Source: Caldilineaceae bacterium
GTDB taxonomy: Bacteria; Chloroflexota; Anaerolineae; Caldilineales; Caldilineaceae
NCBI GenBank assembly: GCA_022821585.1
Contig: JAJEDI010000050.1
Coordinates: 212,421-276,420 of the forward strand
Length of the DNA stretch: 64,000 nt
Direction: 5' to 3'
The notes below the pieces were generated by a model that saw nothing but the letters and a program-made list of their open reading frames with translations, was not told the origin of the DNA and did not search any database. The translations under genes were made by a program, and so were the position numbers. Shown in pieces: positions 56,116-64,000 of the stretch. How positions within the stretch are numbered: the stretch's first letter is position 1; every line of letters starts with the position of its first letter.

Positions 56116-57279
56116 CTAAGGGTCGACTACGTCAGAGACGTCCATGACGTAGACCTGTCTGCTGCCTTCGTGGATCGAGTCGAAGCTGACCATGCGCTCG
56201 TCGCGGCTCCAGCGGGGATGCAGATCGCAGCGGATTTCGCCGCGGAAAGGGAGCGGGGCATGGTAGCTTCCAAGGTGCACCAAGCGCTCCTCGGTCATGT
56301 GCCAGAGGAGGAGAGGCTGGTTGCTGTCTTCGTCGGGGTACTCATCGGTCAGCAGCCAGGTCCCGTCGTGCGTAAAGCTGCAGTGACCGTTTCTGGTGAG
56401 GATATCGGGCCTCACCGCCTCGTATTCACAGGTGGTGTCGTTCATCAGGTAGTAGCCCGGCCCCTCCTTCATGGTGACCCAGCCGAAAATCAGCTCCTCG
56501 GTCAGCCAGTCACAGTGCGACGCGCCGAGGTCGGTCATGGCGCGCAGCTCTCCACCCTCCATGTTGGCGGACAGCATTGTGGTCTGGCCGATTTCCTTGT
56601 TTTCATCGAAGACGCGGACAACGAAGGAGACGCGGGTGTCGTTGCGGTTGATGAAGGGGTGGTTGAACCAGATCTTGCCTGCCTGCAGCTCCTCGTTGTG
56701 GCTGAGGAAATCGCGAACCTCGGCGTAGGAGACCAGAACGCGGGATTCGCCCGTCTCCGTGTCCATGATGTAGAGGCCGTCCTCGGTGGGATGGTTCTGG
56801 TCGGCGTAGGGATCGGGCAGTCCGGCGTAGCCGACTACTGGGCGCATCGCCTTGAGGCGGGCGTAGTTCAGGCCAAGCGCTTTGCGCCCGTCGCGGGTTA
56901 AGGCGGCGATGGGGTGGGGCAGGATCCGTTTCCGGCCTGTGTGGATGTCCTGCACAACGGCGACGAAACGGTCGTCAGCGCGGGCGTTGTAGGTGATCAG
57001 CCGATCGGGCGCGGTGGCGAGCCAGTGCAGCATGCTGCCTTGCTGCAGATTCCAGGCCTGGGTTTCGGCGACGCCTTCGAACTTACCTGTTTCCATGTCT
57101 ACCAGGCCCACCACCGCCGTATCTCCATCAGCCGGCGGGCGGTCGTGGAAGTCGGACTGCAGGCAGAGATGGAGGCGGCCGGTCGCGTCCCAGGGATAGA
57201 TGGCATAGTAGCCGAAGAAGTGGTGCTTGGGTCCTTGCGTGATCGCTCTTGCGGCCAAGCTGCCTCTTGTATTGCTCAT
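56116..57279 (-). CDS. Oligogalacturonate-lyase-like beta-propeller protein (paralog 3)
   Basis: 'ARAITQGPKHHFFGYYAIYPWDATGRLHLCLQSDFHDRPPADGDTAVVGLVDMETGKFEGVAETQAWNLQQGSMLHWL'. Confidence 0.75.
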   Translation of the reverse strand: MSNTRGSLAARAITQGPKHHFFGYYAIYPWDATGRLHLCLQSDFHDRPPADGDTAVVGLVDMETGKFEGVAETQAWNLQQGSMLHWLATAPDRLITYNARADDRFVAVVQDIHTGRKRILPHPIAALTRDGRKALGLNYARLKAMRPVVGYAGLPDPYADQNHPTEDGLYIMDTETGESRVLVSYAEVRDFLSHNEELQAGKIWFNHPFINRNDTRVSFVVRVFDENKEIGQTTMLSANMEGGELRAMTDLGASHCDWLTEELIFGWVTMKEGPGYYLMNDTTCEYEAVRPDILTRNGHCSFTHDGTWLLTDEYPDEDSNQPLLLWHMTEERLVHLGSYHAPLPFRGEIRCDLHPRWSRDERMVSFDSIHEGSRQVYVMDVSDVVDP

Positions 57280-57363
57280 GTTCCCTCCTACAAGGTTAGG
57301 CCGTGTTGAAAAGCCCAGGTTTCTGCCTTCCACATCATGAGCACTTTGCAATGCGGGTGCGGC

Positions 57364-58524
57364 TCAACGTCCCAAGACCTCTGCCACGTCAACAACGTAG
57401 ATCTGGCGACTGCCCTCGTGGATCGAGTCGAAGCTGACGAGCCGCTCGTCGCGGCTCAAGCGGGGGTGGAGGTCGCAGCGGGTCTGGTCGCGGAAGAACG
57501 GGGGAGAGAGGAAGCGCCCCAGTACGACCAGGCGCTCTTCGGCCATGTTCCACAGGAACAGGGCGCGGAGGTTGTTCTCGTCCGGGTATTCGTCGTTCAG
57601 CAACCAGGAGCCGTCGCGGGTAAAGCTGCAGTGGCCGTCGCGGGAGAGAATGTCGGGGCGGACGGACTCGTATTCACCGGTGGCGTCGTTGACAAGGTAA
57701 AAGTTTACCCCCTCCTTCATCGTGAACCAGCCGAAGATGACGTCTTTGGTGCGCCAGTCGCAGTGCGAGGTGCCGAGGTCGTTCATTATGCGAATGTCTC
57801 CGGCTTCCAGGTTCATCGACAGGCATACGGTTCTCCTGGCCCCTACGTCATCCCAGTAGACTACGACGAAGGCGACGCGGGAGTCGTCGCGATTGATGAA
57901 GGGGTGGTTGAACCAGAGCTTGTATTTCTGAATCTCCGGATAGTTGCAGAGGTACTCGCGGGCGTCTTCGTATGAGAAGAGCAGTTTGCCCTCGCCCGAG
58001 TCGGTATCCATGATGTAGAGGCCGTCGTCAGTGGGATGTTTCTGATCTGCATTGGGGTCGGTTAGCCCGGGGTAGCCCACGACGGGCCGCATATCCCAGA
58101 GTCGTGCGTAGTTCAACCCTAACGCCTTGCGTCCGTCGCGCGTGATGGCTGCAATTGGGTAAGGCAGTTGTCGCTTATGCCCTGTGTGGATGTCCTGGAT
58201 GACGCTGACGAAGCGGTCGTCATCGCGGGCGTTGTATGTGATCAGGCGGTCGGGCGCGGTGGGTAGCCAGTGCATCATGCTTCCCTGCTGCAGATTCCAG
58301 GCCTGTGTTTCGGCCACGCCTTCGAATTTGCTCGTCTCCATATCCACCAGTCCGATGACTGCGGTGTCACCGTCGGCGGGTGGACGATCATGGAAGTCCG
58401 ACTGCAGGCTGAGGTGGTAGCGACCGGTGGAATCCCAGGGGTAGATGGCATAGTAGCCGAAGAAATGGTGCTTCGGTCCTTGTGTAATCGCTCTGGCGAC
58501 CAAACTGCCTTCTGTACTGCTCAT
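57364..58524 (-). CDS. Oligogalacturonate-lyase-like beta-propeller protein (paralog 4)
   Basis: Near-identical layout to paralog 3 ('ARAITQGPKHHFFGYYAIYPWDSTGRYHLSLQSDFHDRPPADGDTAVIGLVDMETSKFEGVAETQAWNLQQGSMMHWLPTAPDRLITYNARDDDRFVSV'). Confidence 0.75.
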   Translation of the reverse strand: MSSTEGSLVARAITQGPKHHFFGYYAIYPWDSTGRYHLSLQSDFHDRPPADGDTAVIGLVDMETSKFEGVAETQAWNLQQGSMMHWLPTAPDRLITYNARDDDRFVSVIQDIHTGHKRQLPYPIAAITRDGRKALGLNYARLWDMRPVVGYPGLTDPNADQKHPTDDGLYIMDTDSGEGKLLFSYEDAREYLCNYPEIQKYKLWFNHPFINRDDSRVAFVVVYWDDVGARRTVCLSMNLEAGDIRIMNDLGTSHCDWRTKDVIFGWFTMKEGVNFYLVNDATGEYESVRPDILSRDGHCSFTRDGSWLLNDEYPDENNLRALFLWNMAEERLVVLGRFLSPPFFRDQTRCDLHPRLSRDERLVSFDSIHEGSRQIYVVDVAEVLGR

Positions 58525-58608
58525 GATCCCTCCCAGATAGTTGGACGGTGTTGAACGGCCCTGGATTCCGCTCCGTCAGTCTTAAGTTCCAGGCAAAGCG
58601 ACGGCGCC

Positions 58609-59772
58609 TTATCGTCCCACGACCTCCGCCACGTCGACAACGTAGATCTGCCGGCTGCCATCGTGGATCGAGTCAAAGCTGACCTGGCGCTCGTCGCGGC
58701 TCCAGCGGGGGTGCAGGTCGCAGCGGATCTCGCCGCGGAAGGGCTGGGGCGAGTGGAATCTGCCAAGTACGACCAGCCTCTCTTCGAGCATGTGCCAAAG
58801 CAGGAGGGCCTGGAGGTTGTCCTCATCCGGGTATTCATCGGTCAACAGCCAGGTGCCGTCGCGGGTAAAGCTGCAGTGGCCGTTTTTGGTCAGGACATCG
58901 GGCCGCACCTCCTGGTATTCGAGGGTCCTGTCGTTGATCAGGTAGTACTTTTGCCCCTCTTTCATCGTCACCCAGCCGAAGATCAGCTCACCGGTCAGCC
59001 AGTCGAAGTGCGACGCGCCCAGGTCTGTCACGATGCGCAGGTCTCCGCCTTCCATGCTGGCGGAAAGGAGGATCGTGTGCCTGATTTCTCTGGTTTCGTC
59101 CCGGTAACGGACAACAAAGGCGACGCGTGTGTCGTCGCGATTGATGATGGTGTGGTTGAACCAGATTTTGCGCGCCTGGACTTCGTCGTAATCGCTAAGA
59201 AAGTCGCGCGCTTCTTCGTAGGAGACCAGCACGCGGGCTTCACCGGTCTGCGTGTCCATGGTGTAGACGCCGTCCTCAGCGGGGTGGTTCTGATCGGCGA
59301 AGGGATCAGGAAGGCCGGCGTAGCCGACAACGGGGCGCAGCGACTTGAGGCGGGCATAGTTGAGGCCCAGGGCCTGACGGCCGTGGCGGGTCATGGCGCT
59401 AATCGGGTAGGGGAGGATACGTTTATGTCCGCTGTGAATATCCTGCACGACGCCGACGAAGCGGTCGTCATGACGGGCGTTGTAGGTGATCTGCCGGTCG
59501 GGGGCCGTTGGCAGCCAGTGCAACATTGAGCCCTGTTGCAGGTTCCAGGCCTGCGTTTCGGCCACGCCTTCGAACTTGCCCGTCTCCATGTCGACGAGAC
59601 CGACTAAGGCGGTGTCACCGGCGGCAGGCGGGCGGTCATGGAAGTCGGACTGCAGGCAGAGGTGGTACCGGCCGGTGGCGTTCCAGGGGCAGATGCCGTA
59701 GTAGCCGAAGAAGTGGTGCTTGGGGCCCTGGGTGATTGGGCGGGCGGGGAAGATTTTTTGTGATGTGGTCAT
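58609..59772 (-). CDS. Oligogalacturonate-lyase-like beta-propeller protein (paralog 5)
   Basis: 'ARPITQGPKHHFFGYYGICPWNATGRYHLCLQSDFHDRPPAAGDTALVGLVDMETGKFEGVAETQAWNLQQGSMLHWLPTAPDRQITYNARHDDRFVGV'. Confidence 0.75.
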   Translation of the reverse strand: MTTSQKIFPARPITQGPKHHFFGYYGICPWNATGRYHLCLQSDFHDRPPAAGDTALVGLVDMETGKFEGVAETQAWNLQQGSMLHWLPTAPDRQITYNARHDDRFVGVVQDIHSGHKRILPYPISAMTRHGRQALGLNYARLKSLRPVVGYAGLPDPFADQNHPAEDGVYTMDTQTGEARVLVSYEEARDFLSDYDEVQARKIWFNHTIINRDDTRVAFVVRYRDETREIRHTILLSASMEGGDLRIVTDLGASHFDWLTGELIFGWVTMKEGQKYYLINDRTLEYQEVRPDVLTKNGHCSFTRDGTWLLTDEYPDEDNLQALLLWHMLEERLVVLGRFHSPQPFRGEIRCDLHPRWSRDERQVSFDSIHDGSRQIYVVDVAEVVGR

Positions 59773-59879
59773 AATCTCACTTGCATCACTTAATGCGGCC
59801 TTCAGCGGACGCAACGCAGCGACATGGTAAACCGGCCGACATCCTCTTCCCCGCGTCCGGCGCAGGCGCTGTCGTGCAC

Positions 59880-59974
59880 TGTAGAGGCGTATGGGCTCGA
59901 AGGTCGGGTGCGCCGAGCAGGGCCAGCGCGCTGCCGCGGGCGCAACCGTCTCCGGCAGGCCCGCGGCCTCTACA
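59880..59974 (-). promoter_or_regulatory. Structured intercistronic region (nested stems) between SBP3 and paralog 5
   Basis: TGTAGAGG ... CCGCGGGC ... GCCCGCGG directly followed by CCTCTACA, giving coaxially stackable stems. Confidence 0.45.
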
Positions 59975-60080
59975 CGCGCGATTCTACTTTCATGTACTCC
60001 ACTTGGCTATAGCAGTTCTTACAGACAGAACTGAAAGAATCGAGATCGCTTCCGGCGCGTCGAACTGCCTCGAAGTCGGA

Positions 60081-62084
60081 CTACGTGTCCTCACCGGCGC
60101 GGATGAAGTATTGCTCCATCCCGGTATTCGAAGGCGAGCGCGGCTGGTCGTCAAACATGCCGTCTTCGGGCACGTTGCGGAAGTAGTTCTTGACGATCAC
60201 CGGCTGCGGGGGGGCAGTGGTGACACCGATTTGCCAGAGGTTCTCCATGTTGAGCTCGAGGATCTGGCGGAACAGTGCGTGCTGCGTCTCCACATCGACA
60301 GTCGTCTTGATCTCTTCCCAGATCTCGATTGCCTTCAGAATGTCGCCGGTGGGCTCAAACCCCTCTTTGCCGCCGCTGTTGTAGTAGAAGGCGTACTGCC
60401 GCAGAGCATAGTTGTTGACGATCGGGACGAAGGAGCGCGGTTCGATGAAGGGGTTCCACTCGCCGCTGCTATGCCAAACGCCGAGGTCCAACTCGTTGGC
60501 GCTGAGGCGCTGCCCGAAGAGGCTGCGGTCGATTTCGGTACTGATCAGCTCCAGCCCGATCTCCTTCCATTGGGAGGTCAGCAGTTCGGCGATGTCGCCC
60601 CAAGCGGCAAAGATTGCCACATACTCAAACACCAGGCTGAGCCGCTCTCCGTCGGGTCGCAGCCTGTAGCCCTCGTCGTCGCGCTCGGTGAGACCCATTT
60701 CATCCAGGTAGGCGTTGGCTTGATCGGGGTCGTGCTCGGTCATGCTTATGGCCTGAGGCTCCCAGTAGACGGGCGAGTTCTTGGTGGGGGATACCTGGGT
60801 GGGTTCTGTCTGACCCAGATAGACAGCTTCGTTGATGTCCGCACGATTCATGCCGAGCGAGAGCGCGTAGCGGAAGCGCTTGTCCTGGACGATTTCTCGC
60901 AGCACTGGATCTTTGTTTGTGTGATTGAGATGGAGGACGGTATCGGTTACCTGCCCTCTATTCCACAGCATGACGCGGTAGTTGCCCCGCTCGCGGTTCT
61001 CCATGAACAGGGGCACGTTGTCGAAGGTGATGTGGCGCAGCTGCATGTCCACTTCGCCCTGGATGGCGCGCAGGTTGAGCTGGTCCTTGCCGTCGACCAG
61101 ACTCCAGTGGATGGCATCGATATAGGGCAGCTGGTTGCCTTCGGGATCGACCTTCCAGTAGAAGGCATTGCGATCGGCGACCAGCGGATCGCTGTGCGAC
61201 GGCGTGCTGAGGTTCCAGGGAAGGTAGCTGGGGGTGTCGGGATTGCGCCTGGTATCCGGTTTTGTGCCGAAGAGCTGGTACCAGTGCTCGACACCGGCAT
61301 CCTTCATCATGGCTTCGAGCTCGTCCTTGTCGGCATAGTCGACGTGGAACTGTTTCAGGTAGTGGGCGCAGTATCTGGCGAATCTGTCCCCCCACAGAGA
61401 GCCAAGCACATTGATGAACAGTGCATAGGGAGCCGCAAACTTGAATTCGACTTTGTAGTCATCCAGTTTCGAGATCACCACAGGCTCGCCGGCGACGATG
61501 AGCCAGTTGGGGAAAGAGGGGGTCAGATCTTCGTTGAGGAGCACGTCCTCATAGTAGAAGAGGAGGTCATTGGCCGTGTACGGCTCGCCGTCAGACCATT
61601 TCATTCCCGGGCGGAGGTTGAAGGTGAAGGTGGAGCCGTCGTCCGACACTTCCCAGCTTTCAAAGACGTTGGGGTTGATCTGGGTTCCGTCCTTGTTGTA
61701 GCGAACGAGGTGCTCACCGCCGACTTTGCCGCCCAACTGGTTGTCACTGGCAGAGGTCGCCAGCCGGTTCCAGATTCCGCCGTAGTCACCGATCTCTTCT
61801 TCGGGGGTGATGACCAAGGGTTCGTTCGGCAGCCGCTCATCGACCGGCGGCAGGTCGCCGTTTGCCACCATTTCGGCGAGCATCGGCGCCTCGTTGTACT
61901 TGGAAGGCGCTGCGGCAGGTTCAGCCGCGGTTTCCGCGGCTGGCGCCTCGTCGGCTGCTGCCGCTTCTTCCGCGGGCGGTCCGCCGTCGGCGCCACAGGC
62001 CACGACGACTACGCCGGCAGCTGTAAACGCGGATACGCGCATGAACTCCCGCCGCGAAATCCTCTTGTTTGCTCTCTTCCGCAT
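60081..62084 (-). CDS. ABC transporter substrate-binding protein family 5, Tat-type lipoprotein
   Basis: 'ISRREFMRVSAFTAAGVVVVACGADGG'; 'WEVSDDGSTFTFNLRPGMKWSDGEPYTANDLLFYYEDVLLNEDLTP'. Confidence 0.93.
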   Translation of the reverse strand: MRKRANKRISRREFMRVSAFTAAGVVVVACGADGGPPAEEAAAADEAPAAETAAEPAAAPSKYNEAPMLAEMVANGDLPPVDERLPNEPLVITPEEEIGDYGGIWNRLATSASDNQLGGKVGGEHLVRYNKDGTQINPNVFESWEVSDDGSTFTFNLRPGMKWSDGEPYTANDLLFYYEDVLLNEDLTPSFPNWLIVAGEPVVISKLDDYKVEFKFAAPYALFINVLGSLWGDRFARYCAHYLKQFHVDYADKDELEAMMKDAGVEHWYQLFGTKPDTRRNPDTPSYLPWNLSTPSHSDPLVADRNAFYWKVDPEGNQLPYIDAIHWSLVDGKDQLNLRAIQGEVDMQLRHITFDNVPLFMENRERGNYRVMLWNRGQVTDTVLHLNHTNKDPVLREIVQDKRFRYALSLGMNRADINEAVYLGQTEPTQVSPTKNSPVYWEPQAISMTEHDPDQANAYLDEMGLTERDDEGYRLRPDGERLSLVFEYVAIFAAWGDIAELLTSQWKEIGLELISTEIDRSLFGQRLSANELDLGVWHSSGEWNPFIEPRSFVPIVNNYALRQYAFYYNSGGKEGFEPTGDILKAIEIWEEIKTTVDVETQHALFRQILELNMENLWQIGVTTAPPQPVIVKNYFRNVPEDGMFDDQPRSPSNTGMEQYFIRAGEDT

Positions 62085-62389
62085 CGTCTGCCTCCTTGAG
62101 CAGTGTGAAGGACTCTATATATTCTACTTTTCAGGGAGTAATCAAAGTTTGCGAGCTAAACGCCGGCGTCCCTGGAGCTAGTTGTACGGTGGGGTGGAAG
62201 GCGGCTGATCTGGCCGCCGCCATCTCCCTATAATCGGAAGATCGACGGCAGCCAAATTGCCATCCGCTATACTTTGCAGACCGCGCGCAAGGCGCGTGTC
62301 GCAATTGGATGGTTCCCAATCCCTCGCAGAAAATCCTATCACAATCCGGCGGCTGGTACAACCGCAAAAAAAGCGCCTCCTGGCAGGCT

Positions 62390-63235
62390 CTACCTGTCCC
62401 AGCTGCGGCCTGAGGGATCGGAGCAGTTGACAACGAGAGCCGGCCCCAGTTGGTCAATCTGCAGCCGAATCGTGTCGCCGTCCTGCACCGGTTCGAGGCC
62501 GAAGTGATGGGTGCCGGTGGCCACTACGTCGCCGGGCTGGAGGGGTAGCACGTTGGTTACCTCGGCCAGCAGCTCGGGAATGTGGCGGTCCATGTCAGCG
62601 GTGGTGATGTCATGCTTCTTTTGGTCATTGACCCAAAGCCGCACGTTGAGGTCGTTGGCGTTGGGGATTTCGTCGCGGGTTACGAGCACGGGACCCAAAG
62701 GCGCGAAGGTGTGCCAGGATTTGCCCAGGAAGAAGCCGCCAGGCAGGCCTCTGGCGGAGACGTCGATGAACTGTGTGTACCCGAAGACGTGATCCATTGC
62801 ATCTTCGGCGGCCAGATAGCTGGCCGGTTTGCCAATAACAATTGCCAGTTCCGGTTCGAAGTGAAAGACACTGGCCTCGGCGCTGGGCAGGATGACGGTG
62901 CCGCCGTGGCCGAGGGCGGCGTTGGGCGACTTGAGGAAAGCGTTGAAGAGGCCGCGTTCGGGCTTGGCCGGCTCGAGGTAGTTGCCGGCGAGGCAGACCA
63001 GCTGGCCAGGTCTAGGGACGGACGGACGGCAGGTGACATCGTCGAGGGAGACGCCGGTGGCGGAGGCGGCGGCGTCGCGAAGGCGGGGCTCGACGTTGTC
63101 CCAGTCGCAAATCAGCATCTGCATCATTTCCTGGGGGGAGTGATGGCCCTGGTCGGCGACGGCGGAGGAGACGTCGAGTACCTGGTCGCCATTCCAGACG
63201 CCCAGCTTGTAGTCATCGAAGAGGAGAAGTCGCAT
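62390..63235 (-). CDS. Fumarylacetoacetate hydrolase family protein
   Basis: 'LVCLAGNYLEPAKPERGLFNAFLKSPNAALGHGGTVILP', 'FHFEPELAIVIGKPASYLAAEDAMDHVFGYTQFIDVSARG', 'LLAEVTNVLPLQPGDVVATGTHHFG'. Confidence 0.9.
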   Translation of the reverse strand: MRLLLFDDYKLGVWNGDQVLDVSSAVADQGHHSPQEMMQMLICDWDNVEPRLRDAAASATGVSLDDVTCRPSVPRPGQLVCLAGNYLEPAKPERGLFNAFLKSPNAALGHGGTVILPSAEASVFHFEPELAIVIGKPASYLAAEDAMDHVFGYTQFIDVSARGLPGGFFLGKSWHTFAPLGPVLVTRDEIPNANDLNVRLWVNDQKKHDITTADMDRHIPELLAEVTNVLPLQPGDVVATGTHHFGLEPVQDGDTIRLQIDQLGPALVVNCSDPSGRSWDR

Positions 63236-63856
63236 TGTATTTTCCTTTTGTTGTCCCTGATGGCGTTTTTTGTGGCGCACCGGCTCGGGGAAGCGAGCAG
63301 GGTTGTGCCGTCAGAACAGATGAGGTGGGTCGGTGGTTGATTGCACGCTGCTGTGGCATTGACGGGGGAATGCCATGCAAAACAGGGCCTATTGTACCAG
63401 AATGGACAGTTGGGGAGAATTGCCGTTGACCCTGGGCGGCATTGGGCGCCGGCGGGCTGTGTTCGGGCTGATTTCGGGCGTCGCCAGGCCGGAAGAGGAG
63501 TTGAACCGGTCCCGGGGACAGGTCATTCCAGCCACCTGCCAGCTTTCCGACCGCAAGGGGAGCAGGAAGGGCGAGTCCTGACAGTACATCCGAGCGAGAT
63601 TGTGCGCCATTCGAGGGAGGACGGCGCACACGCTTGAATCACTGCCCGGACCCGCCGAACGCAGTCCAATGGATACTGTTTCTCCAAATTGGACGGCGGC
63701 AGATAAGGGAGGCGAGAAAAGGATTAAGTCTGCGGAGTATGATGCTCTGCAGGGTCTGTCGGCTCCCTCTATCTGTCAGTAGAGATTGTATCAGATCATT
63801 TGTTCTATTGTCAAATGGAGAATGTGCGGGGGTGCAGTCCAATTTTGGAGTGAGAA

Positions 63857-64000
63857 GGGGCAGGCACAAGGCCTGCCCCTACGGGGATTTGGCGGGATTG
63901 GCGGGGCGTGGTCTGGCGAAACTCCTTCGATCGGACACCTGTTACAGATATCGACACCAGGTCGGCGAGGCATGTTGTAGGAGGGGGGGCGTTGCGGGGG
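63857..64000. repeat. Composite dispersed intergenic repeat, copy 3 (truncated by window end), starting with an ACAAG-loop palindrome
   Basis: GGGGCAGGC-ACAAG-GCCTGCCCC then ...GGCGGGGCGTGGTCTGGCGaaaCtcCTTCGATcGGaCACCtGTtACagATATCGACACCAGGTCGgCGAGGCATGTTGT... Confidence 0.85.

Noticed and set aside
59781-62099. 772-aa plus-strand ORF antisense to the third SBP gene
   Set aside because: Fully opposite a clear SBP_bac_5 coding sequence; composition-driven shadow ORF of a high-GC codon-biased gene. Same for 47481-48449, 50852-51649, 51863-53197, 56170-56901, 58663-59529.
1-64000. tRNA, rRNA, prophage or IS elements
   Set aside because: None recognised by eye on either strand; a tRNAscan-SE/Infernal and ISfinder run would be needed to exclude small or degenerate cases.

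Overview
The 64 kb window is high-GC bacterial DNA. Its style (Tat-type lipoprotein solute-binding proteins with long linkers, TP-rich subtilase tail, GatCA, many Gfo/Idh/MocA enzymes) suggests a Chloroflexota/Caldilineales-like genome; that assignment is inference. Left part (1-32 kb): glycosyltransferases, a lone tyrosine recombinase, a D-aminoacylase-like amidohydrolase, a subtilase, an aminotransferase, gatC-gatA behind a structured leader, an AAC(3)-like acetyltransferase, SDR and acyl-CoA dehydrogenase genes, a complete assimilatory nitrate module (nirA-like, NarK-like, narB/nasA-like), a LysM-PA14 protein with three long C-terminal repeats, MurJ and several sugar/polyol-type dehydrogenases. 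Middle (33.7-41.1 kb): a tightly coupled operon of uncharacterised membrane and zinc-ribbon proteins with a possible MutL/GlmL-like protein, followed by an ATPase fused to an OmpR-type winged helix. Right part (41-63 kb): an opp/dpp-type ABC transporter, three family-5 solute-binding proteins, five paralogous oligogalacturonate-lyase-like beta-propellers and a VCBS/FG-GAP protein, which together look like an oligosaccharide uptake/degradation locus. Non-coding highlights: (i) an attenuator-like leader with a short peptide ORF upstream of gatC; (ii) a ~460 bp array of ~46 decamers; (iii) dispersed hairpins with a constant ACAAG loop and covarying stems; (iv) a >=400 bp composite intergenic repeat in three copies; (v) strong stem-loops after each of the three SBP genes; (vi) an orphan and a frameshifted vapB-like antitoxin gene. 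No rRNA, tRNA or CRISPR array was recognised. All family calls come from reading motifs by eye; no database search was run.
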